DNA of 64,000 bases from DASYLJ01 sp964432595 (GTDB lineage Bacteria; Desulfobacterota; Binatia; DP-6): positions 62,001 to 126,000 of the forward strand of contig CAYSOF010000008.1 in assembly GCA_964432595.1 (NCBI GenBank), in the 5' to 3' direction. The notes under the pieces are model-generated. The model had not been told where the DNA came from and searched no databases. It saw nothing but the letters and a program-made list of their open reading frames with translations. Of the stretch, positions 32,135-40,991 are shown piece by piece. The position numbers and the translations under genes are program-made. Positions within the stretch are counted from its first letter, which is position 1, and each line of letters starts with the position of its first letter.

Positions 32135-33802
32135 ATGGCACACGAGGATTTCATCCGCGAGATCGTCGCCGCCGACCTCGCGAGCGACAAGCACGCGGGC
32201 CGCGTGGCCACGCGCTTCCCGCCCGAGCCGAACGGCTACCTGCACATCGGGCACGCGAAGAGCATCTGCCTGAACTTCGGCATCGCCGCGGAGAACGGCG
32301 GCGTCTGCCATCTCCGCTTCGACGACACGAACCCGCTCAAGGAGGACGTCGAATACGTCGACTCGATCCAGGCGGACGTCCGCTGGCTCGGCTTCGACTG
32401 GGGCGACAACCTCTTCTACGCCTCCGACTACTTCGAGCGGCTCTACGGGTACGCGGTCCAGCTCATCCAGGACGGGAAAGCCTACGTCGACAGCCAGACG
32501 GTCGAACAGATCCGCGAGAGCCGCGGCAATTTCACCGAGCCCGGGCGCAACAGCCCGTACCGCGACCGGTCCGTCGAGGAGAACCTCGACCTGTTCGCGC
32601 GCATGCGCGCGGGCGAGTTCGAGGACGGCGCACACGTGCTGCGCGCGAAGATCGACATGCGGTCGCCGAACCTGAACATGCGCGACCCGGTGCTGTACCG
32701 CATCCGGAAGGCGGCGCATCACCGGACCGGCGATGCGTGGTGCATCTACCCGATGTACGACTACACGCACTGCATCTCGGACGCGATCGAGCGCATCACG
32801 CACTCGATCTGCACGCTCGAGTTCGCCGACCATCGTCCGCTGTACGACTGGGTCCTCGACGAGCTGTCGACGCCGTGCCACCCGCAGCAGATCGAGTTCG
32901 CGCGTCTCAACCTGAACTACACGGTGATGAGCAAGCGGAAGCTGCTCCAGCTCGTCGAGCAGAAGCTCGTGTCCGGCTGGGACGATCCGCGCATGCCGAC
33001 GATCTCCGGGCTCCGCCGCCGCGGCTACACCCCGGAGGCGATCCGCACGTTCTGCGAGCGCATCGGCGTCGCGACGCGCAACAGCACCGTCGACATCGGC
33101 ATGCTGGAGCACGCCGTGCGCGAGGACCTGAACCAGCGCGCGCCGCGCGTCATGGCGGTCCTGCGGCCGCTGCGCGTCGTCATCGAGAACTGGCCGGAGG
33201 GCACGGTCGAAGAGCTCGAGGCGGTGAACAACCCGGAAGACCCGTCGGCGGGCACGCGCCGAGTCCCCTTCTCCCGCGTGCTGTACGTCGAGCAGGACGA
33301 TTTCCGCGAGACGCCGCCGCCCAAGTACTTCCGGCTCGCGCCGGGCGTCGAGGTGCGGCTGCGCTGGGCCTACCTGGTGCGCTGCACGGGCGTCGTCAAG
33401 GACGACGCGGGCAACGTCGTCGAGATCCGCTGCACGGTCGACGAGACGTCGAAGGGCGGCACGCCCGCCGACGGCCGCAAGGTGAAGGCGACGTTGCACT
33501 GGGTGTCGGCCGAGCACGCCGTCGACGCGGAGGTGCGGCTCTACGACCGCCTCTTCACCGCGGAGGAGCCGGGCGGCGACGACTGGCTCGATCACCTGAA
33601 CCTGCAGTCGCTGGAGACGCTGACGGGCTGCAAGCTCGAGCCGGGGCTCGCGAGCGCGGTGCCCGGAACGCGCGTGCAGTTCGAGCGCATGGGCTACTTT
33701 TGCCTGGACGCCGACGCGACGCCCGAGCGCCCGGTGTGGAACCGCACCGTGACGCTCAAGGACACCTGGGCGAAGGTCGAGCAGAAGCAGCGGCGCGCCT
33801 GA
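32135..33802 (+). CDS. glnS: Glutaminyl-tRNA synthetase
   Basis: This 555-residue class I synthetase has PPEPNGYLHIGHAKSICLNFG (HIGH) at about 25-45 and NYTVMSKRKLLQLVEQ (the KMSKS-equivalent VMSKR) at about 265-280. WCIYPMYDYTHCISDAIE and HRPLYDWVLDEL are typical of GlnRS rather than bacterial GluRS. The C-terminal beta-barrels that read the anticodon follow. The ribosome binding site GAAAGAGGGG is 6 bases upstream. GlnRS means direct charging of tRNA-Gln. The next gene appears to start at CTG overlapping this stop. Confidence 0.96.
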   Translation: MAHEDFIREIVAADLASDKHAGRVATRFPPEPNGYLHIGHAKSICLNFGIAAENGGVCHLRFDDTNPLKEDVEYVDSIQADVRWLGFDWGDNLFYASDYFERLYGYAVQLIQDGKAYVDSQTVEQIRESRGNFTEPGRNSPYRDRSVEENLDLFARMRAGEFEDGAHVLRAKIDMRSPNLNMRDPVLYRIRKAAHHRTGDAWCIYPMYDYTHCISDAIERITHSICTLEFADHRPLYDWVLDELSTPCHPQQIEFARLNLNYTVMSKRKLLQLVEQKLVSGWDDPRMPTISGLRRRGYTPEAIRTFCERIGVATRNSTVDIGMLEHAVREDLNQRAPRVMAVLRPLRVVIENWPEGTVEELEAVNNPEDPSAGTRRVPFSRVLYVEQDDFRETPPPKYFRLAPGVEVRLRWAYLVRCTGVVKDDAGNVVEIRCTVDETSKGGTPADGRKVKATLHWVSAEHAVDAEVRLYDRLFTAEEPGGDDWLDHLNLQSLETLTGCKLEPGLASAVPGTRVQFERMGYFCLDADATPERPVWNRTVTLKDTWAKVEQKQRRA

Positions 33803-34908
33803 CGTCGCCGCGCGTCCTCTGGGTCGCCACGAAGTCGCCGTGGCCGGCGATCGACGGCGGACGCGTGCTCCTCGGACAGACGCTCGCCGCGCTGGCGGCG
33901 CACGGCGTCGACGCGACGCTCGTGACGCCCGACGTCGCGCGGCCGCGCCCGGCGCTGCGGGCGCTCGCGCGCGGCGTCCCGCTGACGATCGGGCGACACG
34001 TGCAGCCCGCGCTGCGCGCGCGCGTCGCCGCCGCGCTCGACGAGGAGCGCTACGACGTCGTCGTCGCCGAGCAGCTGCAGGCGCTCCCGCAGTGCGAGCC
34101 GGCGCGCGCGCGCGGCGTGCCGGTCCTGCTGCGCGCGGAGAACGTCGAGAGCGATCTCCTCGCGGCACGGCCCGCGCCGAACGGGATCGTCGGGTTGTTC
34201 CTGCGCCGCGAAGCGCGCCGGCTCGCCGCGTGGGAGGCCGACGCCGTGCGCGGCGTCGCCGCCACGCTGGCGCTGACGCGGCCGGACGCCGCACGGCTGC
34301 AGGCACTCGCCGGCGCGACCGCGCGCGTGGTCGTCGTGCCGGCGCCGTTCGCGGCCGAGGGGCTCGCGCCCGGCCCGCCGCTGCCCGGCGCACCCGCCGT
34401 CGTCGTCTTCGGCAGCCGTGGCTGGTTCCCGAACCACGAGGCCGCGGATTGGTTCGTGCGCGCCGCCTGGCCGGCAGTCCACCGCCGGCTGCCGGACGCG
34501 ACGCTGCACGTGGTGGGCCCGGGCGACGCGCGCGGAGCCGGCGTCGTACGGCACGCCCCGCCCGAGGACAGCGCTGCCGCGTTTCCCGCCGGCGCGATCC
34601 TCGCGGTCCCGCTCCGGACCGCGTCGGGCGTGCGCATGAAGATCCTCGAGGCGTGGGCGCGCGGCGTTCCGGTGGTGGCGACGCCGGCGGCGGCGAGCGG
34701 GCTCGACGCGCAGGACGGCCGCGAGCTGCTGCTCGCGTCGACACCGGCGGAGTTCGCCGACGCCGTCGCGCGCCTCGCCGGCGACGCCGCCTGCGCGCGC
34801 GCCCTCGTCGACGCCGGCCGCGCGCTCGTGACGGCGCGCCATCGACCGGCCGCCGTGGCCGGCGCGCTGTGCGACGCGCTCAGCGCGGCAGCGGCGGCGG
34901 CGCGCTGA
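33799..34908 (+). CDS. GT4-type glycosyltransferase with probable CTG start
   Basis: This protein of about 369 residues has a GT-B fold. The N-terminal strand and glycine loop (RVLWVATKSPWPAIDGGRVL) and C-terminal nucleotide-sugar site (VPLRTASGVRMKILEAWARGVPVVATPAAASGL) are clear. The only start that preserves the first strand without entering the glnS frame deeply is CTG 33799, overlapping the glnS stop as CTGA. GTG within GGRVLLG would remove the first strand; an upstream GTG near 33733 would add an Arg-rich tail inside glnS. The substrate is unknown; it probably acts in surface polysaccharide synthesis with the neighbouring genes. Confidence 0.82.
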   Translation: MTSPRVLWVATKSPWPAIDGGRVLLGQTLAALAAHGVDATLVTPDVARPRPALRALARGVPLTIGRHVQPALRARVAAALDEERYDVVVAEQLQALPQCEPARARGVPVLLRAENVESDLLAARPAPNGIVGLFLRREARRLAAWEADAVRGVAATLALTRPDAARLQALAGATARVVVVPAPFAAEGLAPGPPLPGAPAVVVFGSRGWFPNHEAADWFVRAAWPAVHRRLPDATLHVVGPGDARGAGVVRHAPPEDSAAAFPAGAILAVPLRTASGVRMKILEAWARGVPVVATPAAASGLDAQDGRELLLASTPAEFADAVARLAGDAACARALVDAGRALVTARHRPAAVAGALCDALSAAAAAAR

Positions 34909-35410
34909 GCGTTCCTTCGCGCAGCGCCGTTTCGAGCCGCGCCACCTCGACGCCGATGCGCTCGCGCGTCGCGGCGTTCATCTGCTCGAGGAGCACGGGG
35001 CTCACCCACGCCATCCGCAGCAACGCCGCCTCCGCCGACGGGACGTCGTTCAGCAGCGCGTGCGCGCGCGCCAGGTCGAGGTCGATCTCCGCCCGCTCGC
35101 CGAGCGCCAGCGCATCGCGATACAGCGACAGCGCCCGCGCCGGCACGCCGGCGAGCAGCTGCGCCGATCCGGCGAGGATGACCGGCCGCTGATCGCCCGG
35201 CGCGGCGCCCGACGCCAGCGCGCGCATCGTCACGTCGTCGAGAGCGCGCGTCGTGTCCGGGCCGCGCGGCGCCTGCGCCAGTGCGCGGAAGCGCGCGGTG
35301 ACGTCGCGAACGACGTGCTCCGCGCGCCACCGCGCCGCCTCGGGCCAGAGCAGCGCGGCGAGCACGACGGCGACGACGATCGTCCGTATCGGCGGGCGCA
35401 GCGCCGTCAT
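34880..35410 (-). CDS. Single-helix membrane protein with TPR-like periplasmic part
   Basis: This 176-residue protein has one N-terminal transmembrane helix (TIVVAVVLAALLWPEAARW). Helical repeats follow (GSAQLLAGVPARALSLYRDALALGE and LARAHALLNDVPSAEAALLRMA), spaced like tetratricopeptide units. The start ATG 35410 overlaps the stop of the O-antigen ligase-like gene (ATGA), suggesting it assists that enzyme. Its 3' end overlaps the convergent glycosyltransferase by 29 bases. The exact function is unknown. Confidence 0.7.
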   Translation of the reverse strand: MTALRPPIRTIVVAVVLAALLWPEAARWRAEHVVRDVTARFRALAQAPRGPDTTRALDDVTMRALASGAAPGDQRPVILAGSAQLLAGVPARALSLYRDALALGERAEIDLDLARAHALLNDVPSAEAALLRMAWVSPVLLEQMNAATRERIGVEVARLETALREGTLSAPPPLPR

Positions 35411-36642
35411 GCGATCAGCCGCCACGCGCGTCCCGCGGCGAGCAGCAGCGGCACCGCGGTCGCCGGCCGCTGCAGGGGGAACCACGTCAGCGCGGCGACG
35501 GCGCCGCCGGCCAGGATCGCGAGCAGCACCGCCGCCTCCGCCGACGGCTGCCGGGCGAGCGACACGAGCAGCAGGAGCGCCGCGGCGATCGCGGCCAGGC
35601 CCGCCGGCGCGCCGAGCTCCGCCAGCGCCTGGAGGTAGTCGCAGTGCGCCTCCGTGAACGTGCTGGTCACCACGGGAATGACGAAACGCTCGCGCCAGCG
35701 CAGCTCCGCGGTCAGCCGGTGCGGTACGAACTCGGCGCCGAACGTGCCCGGCCCCATTCCCGTCAGCGGGCGGGCGCGCACCATCTCGAGCGCGGCCGCC
35801 CAGGCGCCGAGCCGGTTGCTCGTGAGGTCGTCCCAGCGTCCTTCCCGCGCCTCCGTCAGGGCCTGCGCGACGCGCGTGCGCAGCGGCGGGACGACCGCCG
35901 CCGCGACGCCGAGCGCGGCGACGAGCGCGACCAGCACCACGACCGCGCGGCGACCGCGCAACGCGACGAGCAGCACGGCGACGCCGGCGACGAGCACGAG
36001 GAGCGACGTCAGGTTACGGTTCACGAGCAGCGCGACGAGCTGCACCGCGGCGGCCACTCCGGCGAGCGCGCGCGGCGCCGTGCGGCGCTCGACGGCGACG
36101 ACGCCCGCCGCGGCGATCACGCCGAGCGCGAGCACGAGCGCCAGCTGGCCCTCGTTGCCGATCAAGGCGCTCGTCGCCGTGCGCCCGCTCACCGCCGCGA
36201 AGTCGAACGGCTGGAACGCGCCGCTCGCCTGCAGGAGCGAAACCACCGCATCGATCGTCGCCGCGCCGAGGAACGCGGCCAGCGGCAGGCGCCGGCGGCC
36301 GTCGGCCAGCGCGGGCGATGCACCGAGCGGCAGGCAGAGCGCGCCGACGAGCAGCACGCGCAGGGTGTCGAGCGCGACGACGGCACGCGGCGACACGAGC
36401 GCCGCGATCGCCGCGCCGACGAGCGCCGCCACAGCCAACCAGGCGACCACGCGCGCCGGGCGCGACGGCGATGCGGGCGGCGACGGGCGCCATGCGATCC
36501 CCCAAACGACGACGGCCGCCGCAGCGATGCCGAGCAGCGCGACCAGCCGCTTCGGGGCGTCGAACGACGCCTCGGCCGCCGGCGCGACCAGCAGCAACAC
36601 ACTCGCAACGACGGCGGCCAGGAGAAGCGCTGCCGCCGTCAT
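35407..36642 (-). CDS. O-antigen ligase/polymerase-like membrane protein (Wzy_C family)
   Basis: This 411-residue integral membrane protein has about eleven transmembrane helices. Before the large loop it has TSNRLGAWAAALEMVRARPLTGMGPGTF, and in the loop HCDYLQALAELGAPAGL; these are the Wzy_C signatures with conserved Arg, Gly and His. Such proteins polymerise or ligate surface glycans in the periplasm. The nearby glycosyltransferases, sulfotransferase and TPR-like partner fit that role. Ligase and polymerase activities cannot be told apart here. Confidence 0.85.
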   Translation of the reverse strand: MTAAALLLAAVVASVLLLVAPAAEASFDAPKRLVALLGIAAAAVVVWGIAWRPSPPASPSRPARVVAWLAVAALVGAAIAALVSPRAVVALDTLRVLLVGALCLPLGASPALADGRRRLPLAAFLGAATIDAVVSLLQASGAFQPFDFAAVSGRTATSALIGNEGQLALVLALGVIAAAGVVAVERRTAPRALAGVAAAVQLVALLVNRNLTSLLVLVAGVAVLLVALRGRRAVVVLVALVAALGVAAAVVPPLRTRVAQALTEAREGRWDDLTSNRLGAWAAALEMVRARPLTGMGPGTFGAEFVPHRLTAELRWRERFVIPVVTSTFTEAHCDYLQALAELGAPAGLAAIAAALLLLVSLARQPSAEAAVLLAILAGGAVAALTWFPLQRPATAVPLLLAAGRAWRLIA

Positions 36643-36661
36643 CGCCGACGCACGGGCTCGC

Positions 36662-37981
36662 TTACGGCCCGAAGAGGAAATGGCTGGCGTCGGTCGCGCT
36701 GTCGATCGCCGAGGCCGGCGTCACGGTGCTGGTGTGGCCGCGCACGCCGTAGGCACCGGGGTCCTTGTCCTCGTACACCACCTCGACCCAGGCCTGGGCC
36801 GCCGTCGGATCTTCCGGCGGATTCGGCGAGCCGACCACCGAGGTGTTGAGGTTCAGGTAGACGAACCCGCGCTCGAAGCCGACCGGGAACTCGGCGCTAC
36901 CGATCTTCACCTTCTGCGCGGCGGCCGGGAACGGCGTCAGCACCGCGCCGGGCGTAACGGGGGCGACGGGATCGACCTCGGCGACCTCGGCCTGCTCCTG
37001 CTCGTCGAAGACGACGATCGCCTCCTGGCCGAGCGGGTACCACGGCGGATTGGTGCCGCACGCGAACGCGCCCTGCGACACCTTCGGATCGCGCCACACG
37101 AGGAGCGACGTGGACGAGGGGTAGCCGCCGCCGGCGGTGTTGAAGAAGCGGGCTGCGAACGTGGTGGCGAGCGGCTGCCGTCGATCGACCGCCGTCCACG
37201 CCGCGAGGCGACCGTAGAACGTGTACTCGCCGGCCACCGTCACCTCGGGATCGGCGAACGACGCGTCGACGCTCACGAGCGAGCCGATGTAGCTCCGTTT
37301 CGAGGCACGATCGACCGTGAGGAAGGTGCCCCAGATCACGTTCTGATAGGTGAGCACGGTGCTGATGTAGCCGGGGTCGGTGGGGAGCAGCAGCGAGCAC
37401 GAGTTCACCGTGTCGATCGTGACGTAGCCGCGCATGAGCCCGTCGCCGATATTGCGCCCGGCGCAGCCGCCGAGCACGGCGGAGTTCTGCCCCGTCAACG
37501 ACGCACGCACGTGCGTCACGAACTCGGCCGACAGCGATTCGGGCGGCGGCAGGATGCTGGTGCACGACGCGAAGTTGATGTCCTGCGAGTAGTCGCCCTG
37601 CGGGCTGATCGTGTCGTCCTCGTCGCCAGGTCCGCTATCCTGTCCGGCGCTCGCGGTGCGCGGCAGCTTGCCCCCCAGCACCTGCGCCAGGTCGATCGTC
37701 TCGACGTCGAACCCCGTGAGATAGATGTCGAAGCTCATCACCGGCACGGCGAGGTCGGTCCACACCGTGACGTGGTTCAGCACTGCCGTCGCCGACGCGT
37801 TGTTCAGCTGGATCAGCGTGTTGACGCCCGACGAGGCCGTACCGTTCGGGTCGACCTCGAAGTACGGCAGGAGCAGCGTCGCACCCGGCGCGTTGGAGAC
37901 CTCGGTGACGGCCGCCGCCGAGGCGCGCCCAGCGGCGCAGAGGAGAACCAGCAACCCCACCACCAGCGTCAGTTTCCGCAT
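36662..37981 (-). CDS. Secreted protein of unknown function
   Basis: This 439-residue exported protein starts at ATG 37981 with a signal peptide (LTLVVGLLVLLCAAGRASA). The mature part is beta-rich: ATLLLPYFEVDPNG, NTLIQLNNASATAVLNHVTVW, VIWGTFLTVDRASKRSYIGSL. It has a few Cys residues (SCTSIL, GGCAGRN, NSCSLL, FACGTN) that may pair. No catalytic or binding motif is recognised. GGAG lies about 12 bases before the start. It follows the surface-glycan genes and precedes another secreted protein, so an envelope role is likely. Confidence 0.68.
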   Translation of the reverse strand: MRKLTLVVGLLVLLCAAGRASAAAVTEVSNAPGATLLLPYFEVDPNGTASSGVNTLIQLNNASATAVLNHVTVWTDLAVPVMSFDIYLTGFDVETIDLAQVLGGKLPRTASAGQDSGPGDEDDTISPQGDYSQDINFASCTSILPPPESLSAEFVTHVRASLTGQNSAVLGGCAGRNIGDGLMRGYVTIDTVNSCSLLLPTDPGYISTVLTYQNVIWGTFLTVDRASKRSYIGSLVSVDASFADPEVTVAGEYTFYGRLAAWTAVDRRQPLATTFAARFFNTAGGGYPSSTSLLVWRDPKVSQGAFACGTNPPWYPLGQEAIVVFDEQEQAEVAEVDPVAPVTPGAVLTPFPAAAQKVKIGSAEFPVGFERGFVYLNLNTSVVGSPNPPEDPTAAQAWVEVVYEDKDPGAYGVRGHTSTVTPASAIDSATDASHFLFGP

Positions 37982-38057
37982 GCCACCCCGTCTCCTCCGA
38001 TCCCGTGCATCCAGCGCACGAGAACCCGGCCCCTGATTCCGCACGCGACCTCGAAAG

Positions 38058-39299
38058 TCAACCGGACGGCCGCGTCGTCCACGCGGTCATGCCGCCGCCG
38101 CTCGGACAATGCGCCGCGCGGTCGCCGGCCGATCCCTCGTCGGCGAAGCTCGCGACGATCTCGTCGCGCCCGTCGCCGTCGACGTCGGCCAGCATGACGA
38201 ACCGGCCCCAGCATCCGCCTGGAAAGGCCGGCGGCTCCTCGGAAGCGCGGGTGAACCCGCCGCGCCCGTCCCCGACGAAAACCCGCGTCTCGCCGTGCTG
38301 GGTGACACCCACGAGGTCGCGATCGCCGTCGCCGTCGAGATCGCCGAAGGCGAGCGACCAGACGCTCGCGACCCCGAACTGCCACGCCAGCTGCGTCCGC
38401 CGCCAGGCGCCGTCCGCCGACGGCGTCAGCAGATCGACACTCGCGATCGGCGACTCGCCGGTGAACGACACCGAGGCCAGCGCCAGCTCGGTGCGACCGT
38501 CACCATCGACGTCCGCCGCCGCGACGGCCCGGACGTACGCGCGCTCCGGCACGGCGTCGACCTTCCGTCGTGCGCAGCTCCCGTCGGCCGTCGCCGCGCA
38601 GACCAGGTCGCGACGGCCGAGCACGTTGGACGACGTGACCACCTCGGCACGGCCGTCGCCGTCGACGTCGCCCAGGGCGAGCGCGTTGCCCGACAGCGTC
38701 CCGGGCGGCGTCTCCTCCGCCGGCGTCCAGCCGTCCGCGCCGCCGCGCCAGATGCGCACGCCACGCGACCCGGCGTCGCCGCCGAGCTTGCGCGGCCCCT
38801 CGCCGAAGGCCAGCACGTCGAGCCGGCCGTCGCGGTCCCAGTCGGCCAGGCGCAGGCCCCGCGACGCGAACGCGTCCGGCGACGGGTCCGCGCCGGGCAG
38901 CGGCAGGCCGCGCCGGAAGCCGCCGAGGCCGTCGCCGCGCAGCGCCACGATGCCGCGCAGGTGCATGCCGACGACCAGGTCCATCGCGCCGTCGCGGTCG
39001 AGGTCGCCGGCGCGGACGGCGCCGTAGTCCCACGTCGTCGACGGGAAATGCGCCTCGGCCCAGCGCGTCCACTTGCCCTTGCCGTCGCCGAGGAAGACGA
39101 CCGGCGCGCCGCCGCCCTTGCGCGGCGGCCCGTGGACGATGTCGGCGTGGCCGTCGCCGTTCATGTCGGCGACGTCGAACCCGTCGCGCCACTGTCCGCT
39201 GGTCGGCAACCCATCGCCGACGGAGCGGAAGCGCAGCGGCTCGGCGTGTGCGATCGTGGCGAGCGCGAGCAGCGCCAGCAGGCCCGCACCGCGCCGCAC
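38058..39299 (-). CDS. Secreted FG-GAP/VCBS repeat protein
   Basis: This 413-residue protein has a signal peptide (GAGLLALLALATIAHA) and a beta-propeller of FG-GAP/VCBS repeats. Calcium-binding DxDGDG-type loops recur: DMNGDGHAD, DLDRDGAMD, DWDRDGRLD, DVDGDGRAE, DVDGDGRTE, DLDGDGDRD and DVDGDGRDE, at roughly 50-60 residue spacing. These propellers usually bind ligands or surfaces. The stop is followed by 76 bases and then the secreted protein at 36662-37981. Confidence 0.9.
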   Translation of the reverse strand: MRRGAGLLALLALATIAHAEPLRFRSVGDGLPTSGQWRDGFDVADMNGDGHADIVHGPPRKGGGAPVVFLGDGKGKWTRWAEAHFPSTTWDYGAVRAGDLDRDGAMDLVVGMHLRGIVALRGDGLGGFRRGLPLPGADPSPDAFASRGLRLADWDRDGRLDVLAFGEGPRKLGGDAGSRGVRIWRGGADGWTPAEETPPGTLSGNALALGDVDGDGRAEVVTSSNVLGRRDLVCAATADGSCARRKVDAVPERAYVRAVAAADVDGDGRTELALASVSFTGESPIASVDLLTPSADGAWRRTQLAWQFGVASVWSLAFGDLDGDGDRDLVGVTQHGETRVFVGDGRGGFTRASEEPPAFPGGCWGRFVMLADVDGDGRDEIVASFADEGSAGDRAAHCPSGGGMTAWTTRPSG

Positions 39300-39306
39300 G
39301 GCCGGC

Positions 39307-39750
39307 TTACTGGGCGACGCAGCCCGGGTCGATCTGGCAGCCCAGGACGTACGTCGCGCCGCGGTCGTTGACGACGGACGCGCTCGGCAGCGAGCCGTCG
39401 CCGGCGATGCGCCCGTTGAACGTCACGCCGCTGATGCCGGTGCACACGAACTCGACCGTACCACCGAACGACGGCTTGTCGGGCGTGCCGCCCGGCTTGC
39501 ACGTGCAGCCGATCGTCGTCCCGAGCAGATCGCTCACCATCTCGAACTTGCCGGACACGGCGCCCGGCCCGGTGAAACGCAGGCATTCGGTCCGCGTGCT
39601 GTTGTCCTCGGCCTTGACGGTGCAGCGCTGCACCTTGCCCGCGAGCACGCCGGGACAGCGTCCCGCCGCGCCGCTGTACGGCCCCGCAAAGGCCGGCGCC
39701 GCCGCGACGGCCAGCACCACCACCGCCCATCGCACCGCCCATCGTGTCAT
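39307..39750 (-). CDS. Secreted small Cys-rich protein, copy A
   Basis: This 147-residue exported protein has a signal peptide ending AAAPAFA. The mature part has a fixed Cys frame: GRCPGVL, QRCTVKAE, TECLRFTGPGAVSG, GCTCKPGG, FVCTG and LGCQIDPGCVAQ. The neighbouring gene encodes a protein with the same frame and the same ending, so they are duplicates. Start ATG 39750 fits the signal peptide. It ends 8 bases before the FG-GAP gene on the same strand. Function unknown. Confidence 0.72.
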   Translation of the reverse strand: MTRWAVRWAVVVLAVAAAPAFAGPYSGAAGRCPGVLAGKVQRCTVKAEDNSTRTECLRFTGPGAVSGKFEMVSDLLGTTIGCTCKPGGTPDKPSFGGTVEFVCTGISGVTFNGRIAGDGSLPSASVVNDRGATYVLGCQIDPGCVAQ

Positions 39751-39776
39751 CGTCCGCCTCCCGGCCCGCGCGCCCA

Positions 39777-40232
39777 TCACTGCGCCACCGCGCAGGCGGG
39801 ATCGACCTTGCAGTCGAACACGAACGATCCGCCGCTGCCGTTCGTGACGATGCCCTTCGTGATCTTCTTGCCGCTGCCCGAGACGTTGGCCTCGAAGACG
39901 TACTCGCCTTCGTTGTCGCTCCCGGAGCATACGAAGATCGGCAGCGCCTCGAACTTCGGCTTCTTCGACGACCCCTTGCCCTTGCAGTTGCACCCGAGGA
40001 GGAGCCCCTGCGCGTCGGACCGCATGTCGAAGTCGCCCGACAGCGTTCCCGGCGAGGAGAAGCGGAAGCAGTCCTGGAAGGTGCCGCCGCCTTCCGCGGC
40101 GACGGTGCAGCTGTACACCTGGCTGTTGAGCTTCTGCCCACAGCTCTTCTTGGCGGCATCGGCGATGCCCGCCGACGCCGCGATCAGCCCGAGGGCGACC
40201 AGCGCTCCACCCAACATCCTCACCTGCCCCAC
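39777..40232 (-). CDS. Secreted small Cys-rich protein, copy B
   Basis: This 151-residue exported protein is paralogous to copy A. Shared elements are SCTVAAE, DCFRFSSPGTLSG, GCNCKGKG, FVCSG and FDCKVDPACAVAQ. I chose GTG 40232 because AGGAGG lies 5 bases upstream (40238-40243); an ATG five codons later (40217) would also keep the signal peptide GALVALGLIAASAGIADA. The basic Lys/Gly segment (GKGSSKKPK) is absent from copy A. Function unknown. Confidence 0.7.
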   Translation of the reverse strand: MGQVRMLGGALVALGLIAASAGIADAAKKSCGQKLNSQVYSCTVAAEGGGTFQDCFRFSSPGTLSGDFDMRSDAQGLLLGCNCKGKGSSKKPKFEALPIFVCSGSDNEGEYVFEANVSGSGKKITKGIVTNGSGGSFVFDCKVDPACAVAQ

Positions 40233-40298
40233 GTGCACCTCCTCGTCGGCCTGCCCGGCGCTCCTACACCAGGACGGGCCGGCGGACAAACCCCGCGC

Positions 40299-40982
40299 TC
40301 AGAGCCGCGCGGCGAGCCAGGACGCCACCAGCGCCAGCTCCGTGTCGATGATGCCGTGCGCGACCGTGAACTCCTCGTAGGTGAGATCCCGCGAGATCGG
40401 CGCGAAGGCGTCGCGCGTCGCCCGGCCGTGGGCGACGGGCAACACGTCGTCCAGCGTCCCGTGCGCGACCAGCAGCGGCACGCGGCCGACGGCCTCGTCG
40501 GACGCCGTCCGCGGGAAGAGCTCGTCCAGGTGGCGGCCGCTCAGCGCGACCACGCCGGCCAACCGCTCGGGGATCGTGCCGAGCACGCCGAGGCTCATCA
40601 TCGCGCCCTGGCTGAAGCCGAGCATGAACGTGCGCGCCGGATCCGTGCCGAAACGCGCCGGGGCGGCCTCGATCCAGCGCACGAGGTCGGCGAGGACGTC
40701 CCGTGCCTGCGGCACGTCGGGCACGATGGTACCGTCGCGGAGGAAGTCGACGTGGAACCAGGCGCAGCCGCCGTAGTAGGCGTGCGGCGCCCGGATGCTG
40801 GCGACGACGAACCGCGGGTCGACCGCCTGCGCGAGCGGCAGGAGATCGAACTCGTCGGCGCCGATGCCGTGCAGCAGGACGAGCAGCGGCGGCGCGTCGG
40901 TCGGGGTCTGGGGCCCGCGCGACGCCGGAGGCGTCCGGGGCCCGACGGTCCGTACGGTCCAGGGCGGAAAGGCGGACGGCAT
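40299..40982 (-). CDS. Alpha/beta hydrolase of the phospholipase/carboxylesterase family
   Basis: This 227-residue cytoplasmic hydrolase has the nucleophile elbow GFSQGAMMSL, the oxyanion region LLVLLHGIGADEFDLLPLA, the acid Asp in HGTLDDVLPVAHG and the catalytic His in TVAHGIIDTEL. It is likely a short-chain carboxylesterase or acyl-protein thioesterase-like enzyme. The first 25 residues are Pro/Thr-rich and may be untranslated. The substrate is not predictable. Confidence 0.85.
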   Translation of the reverse strand: MPSAFPPWTVRTVGPRTPPASRGPQTPTDAPPLLVLLHGIGADEFDLLPLAQAVDPRFVVASIRAPHAYYGGCAWFHVDFLRDGTIVPDVPQARDVLADLVRWIEAAPARFGTDPARTFMLGFSQGAMMSLGVLGTIPERLAGVVALSGRHLDELFPRTASDEAVGRVPLLVAHGTLDDVLPVAHGRATRDAFAPISRDLTYEEFTVAHGIIDTELALVASWLAARL

Positions 40983-40991
40983 GCGCCGGGC

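Noticed and set aside
40903..40916. GGGGTCTGGGG sequence resembling part of the 33-bp repeat arm
   Set aside because: Only about 11-13 bases match and it is within a coding region, so chance is sufficient.
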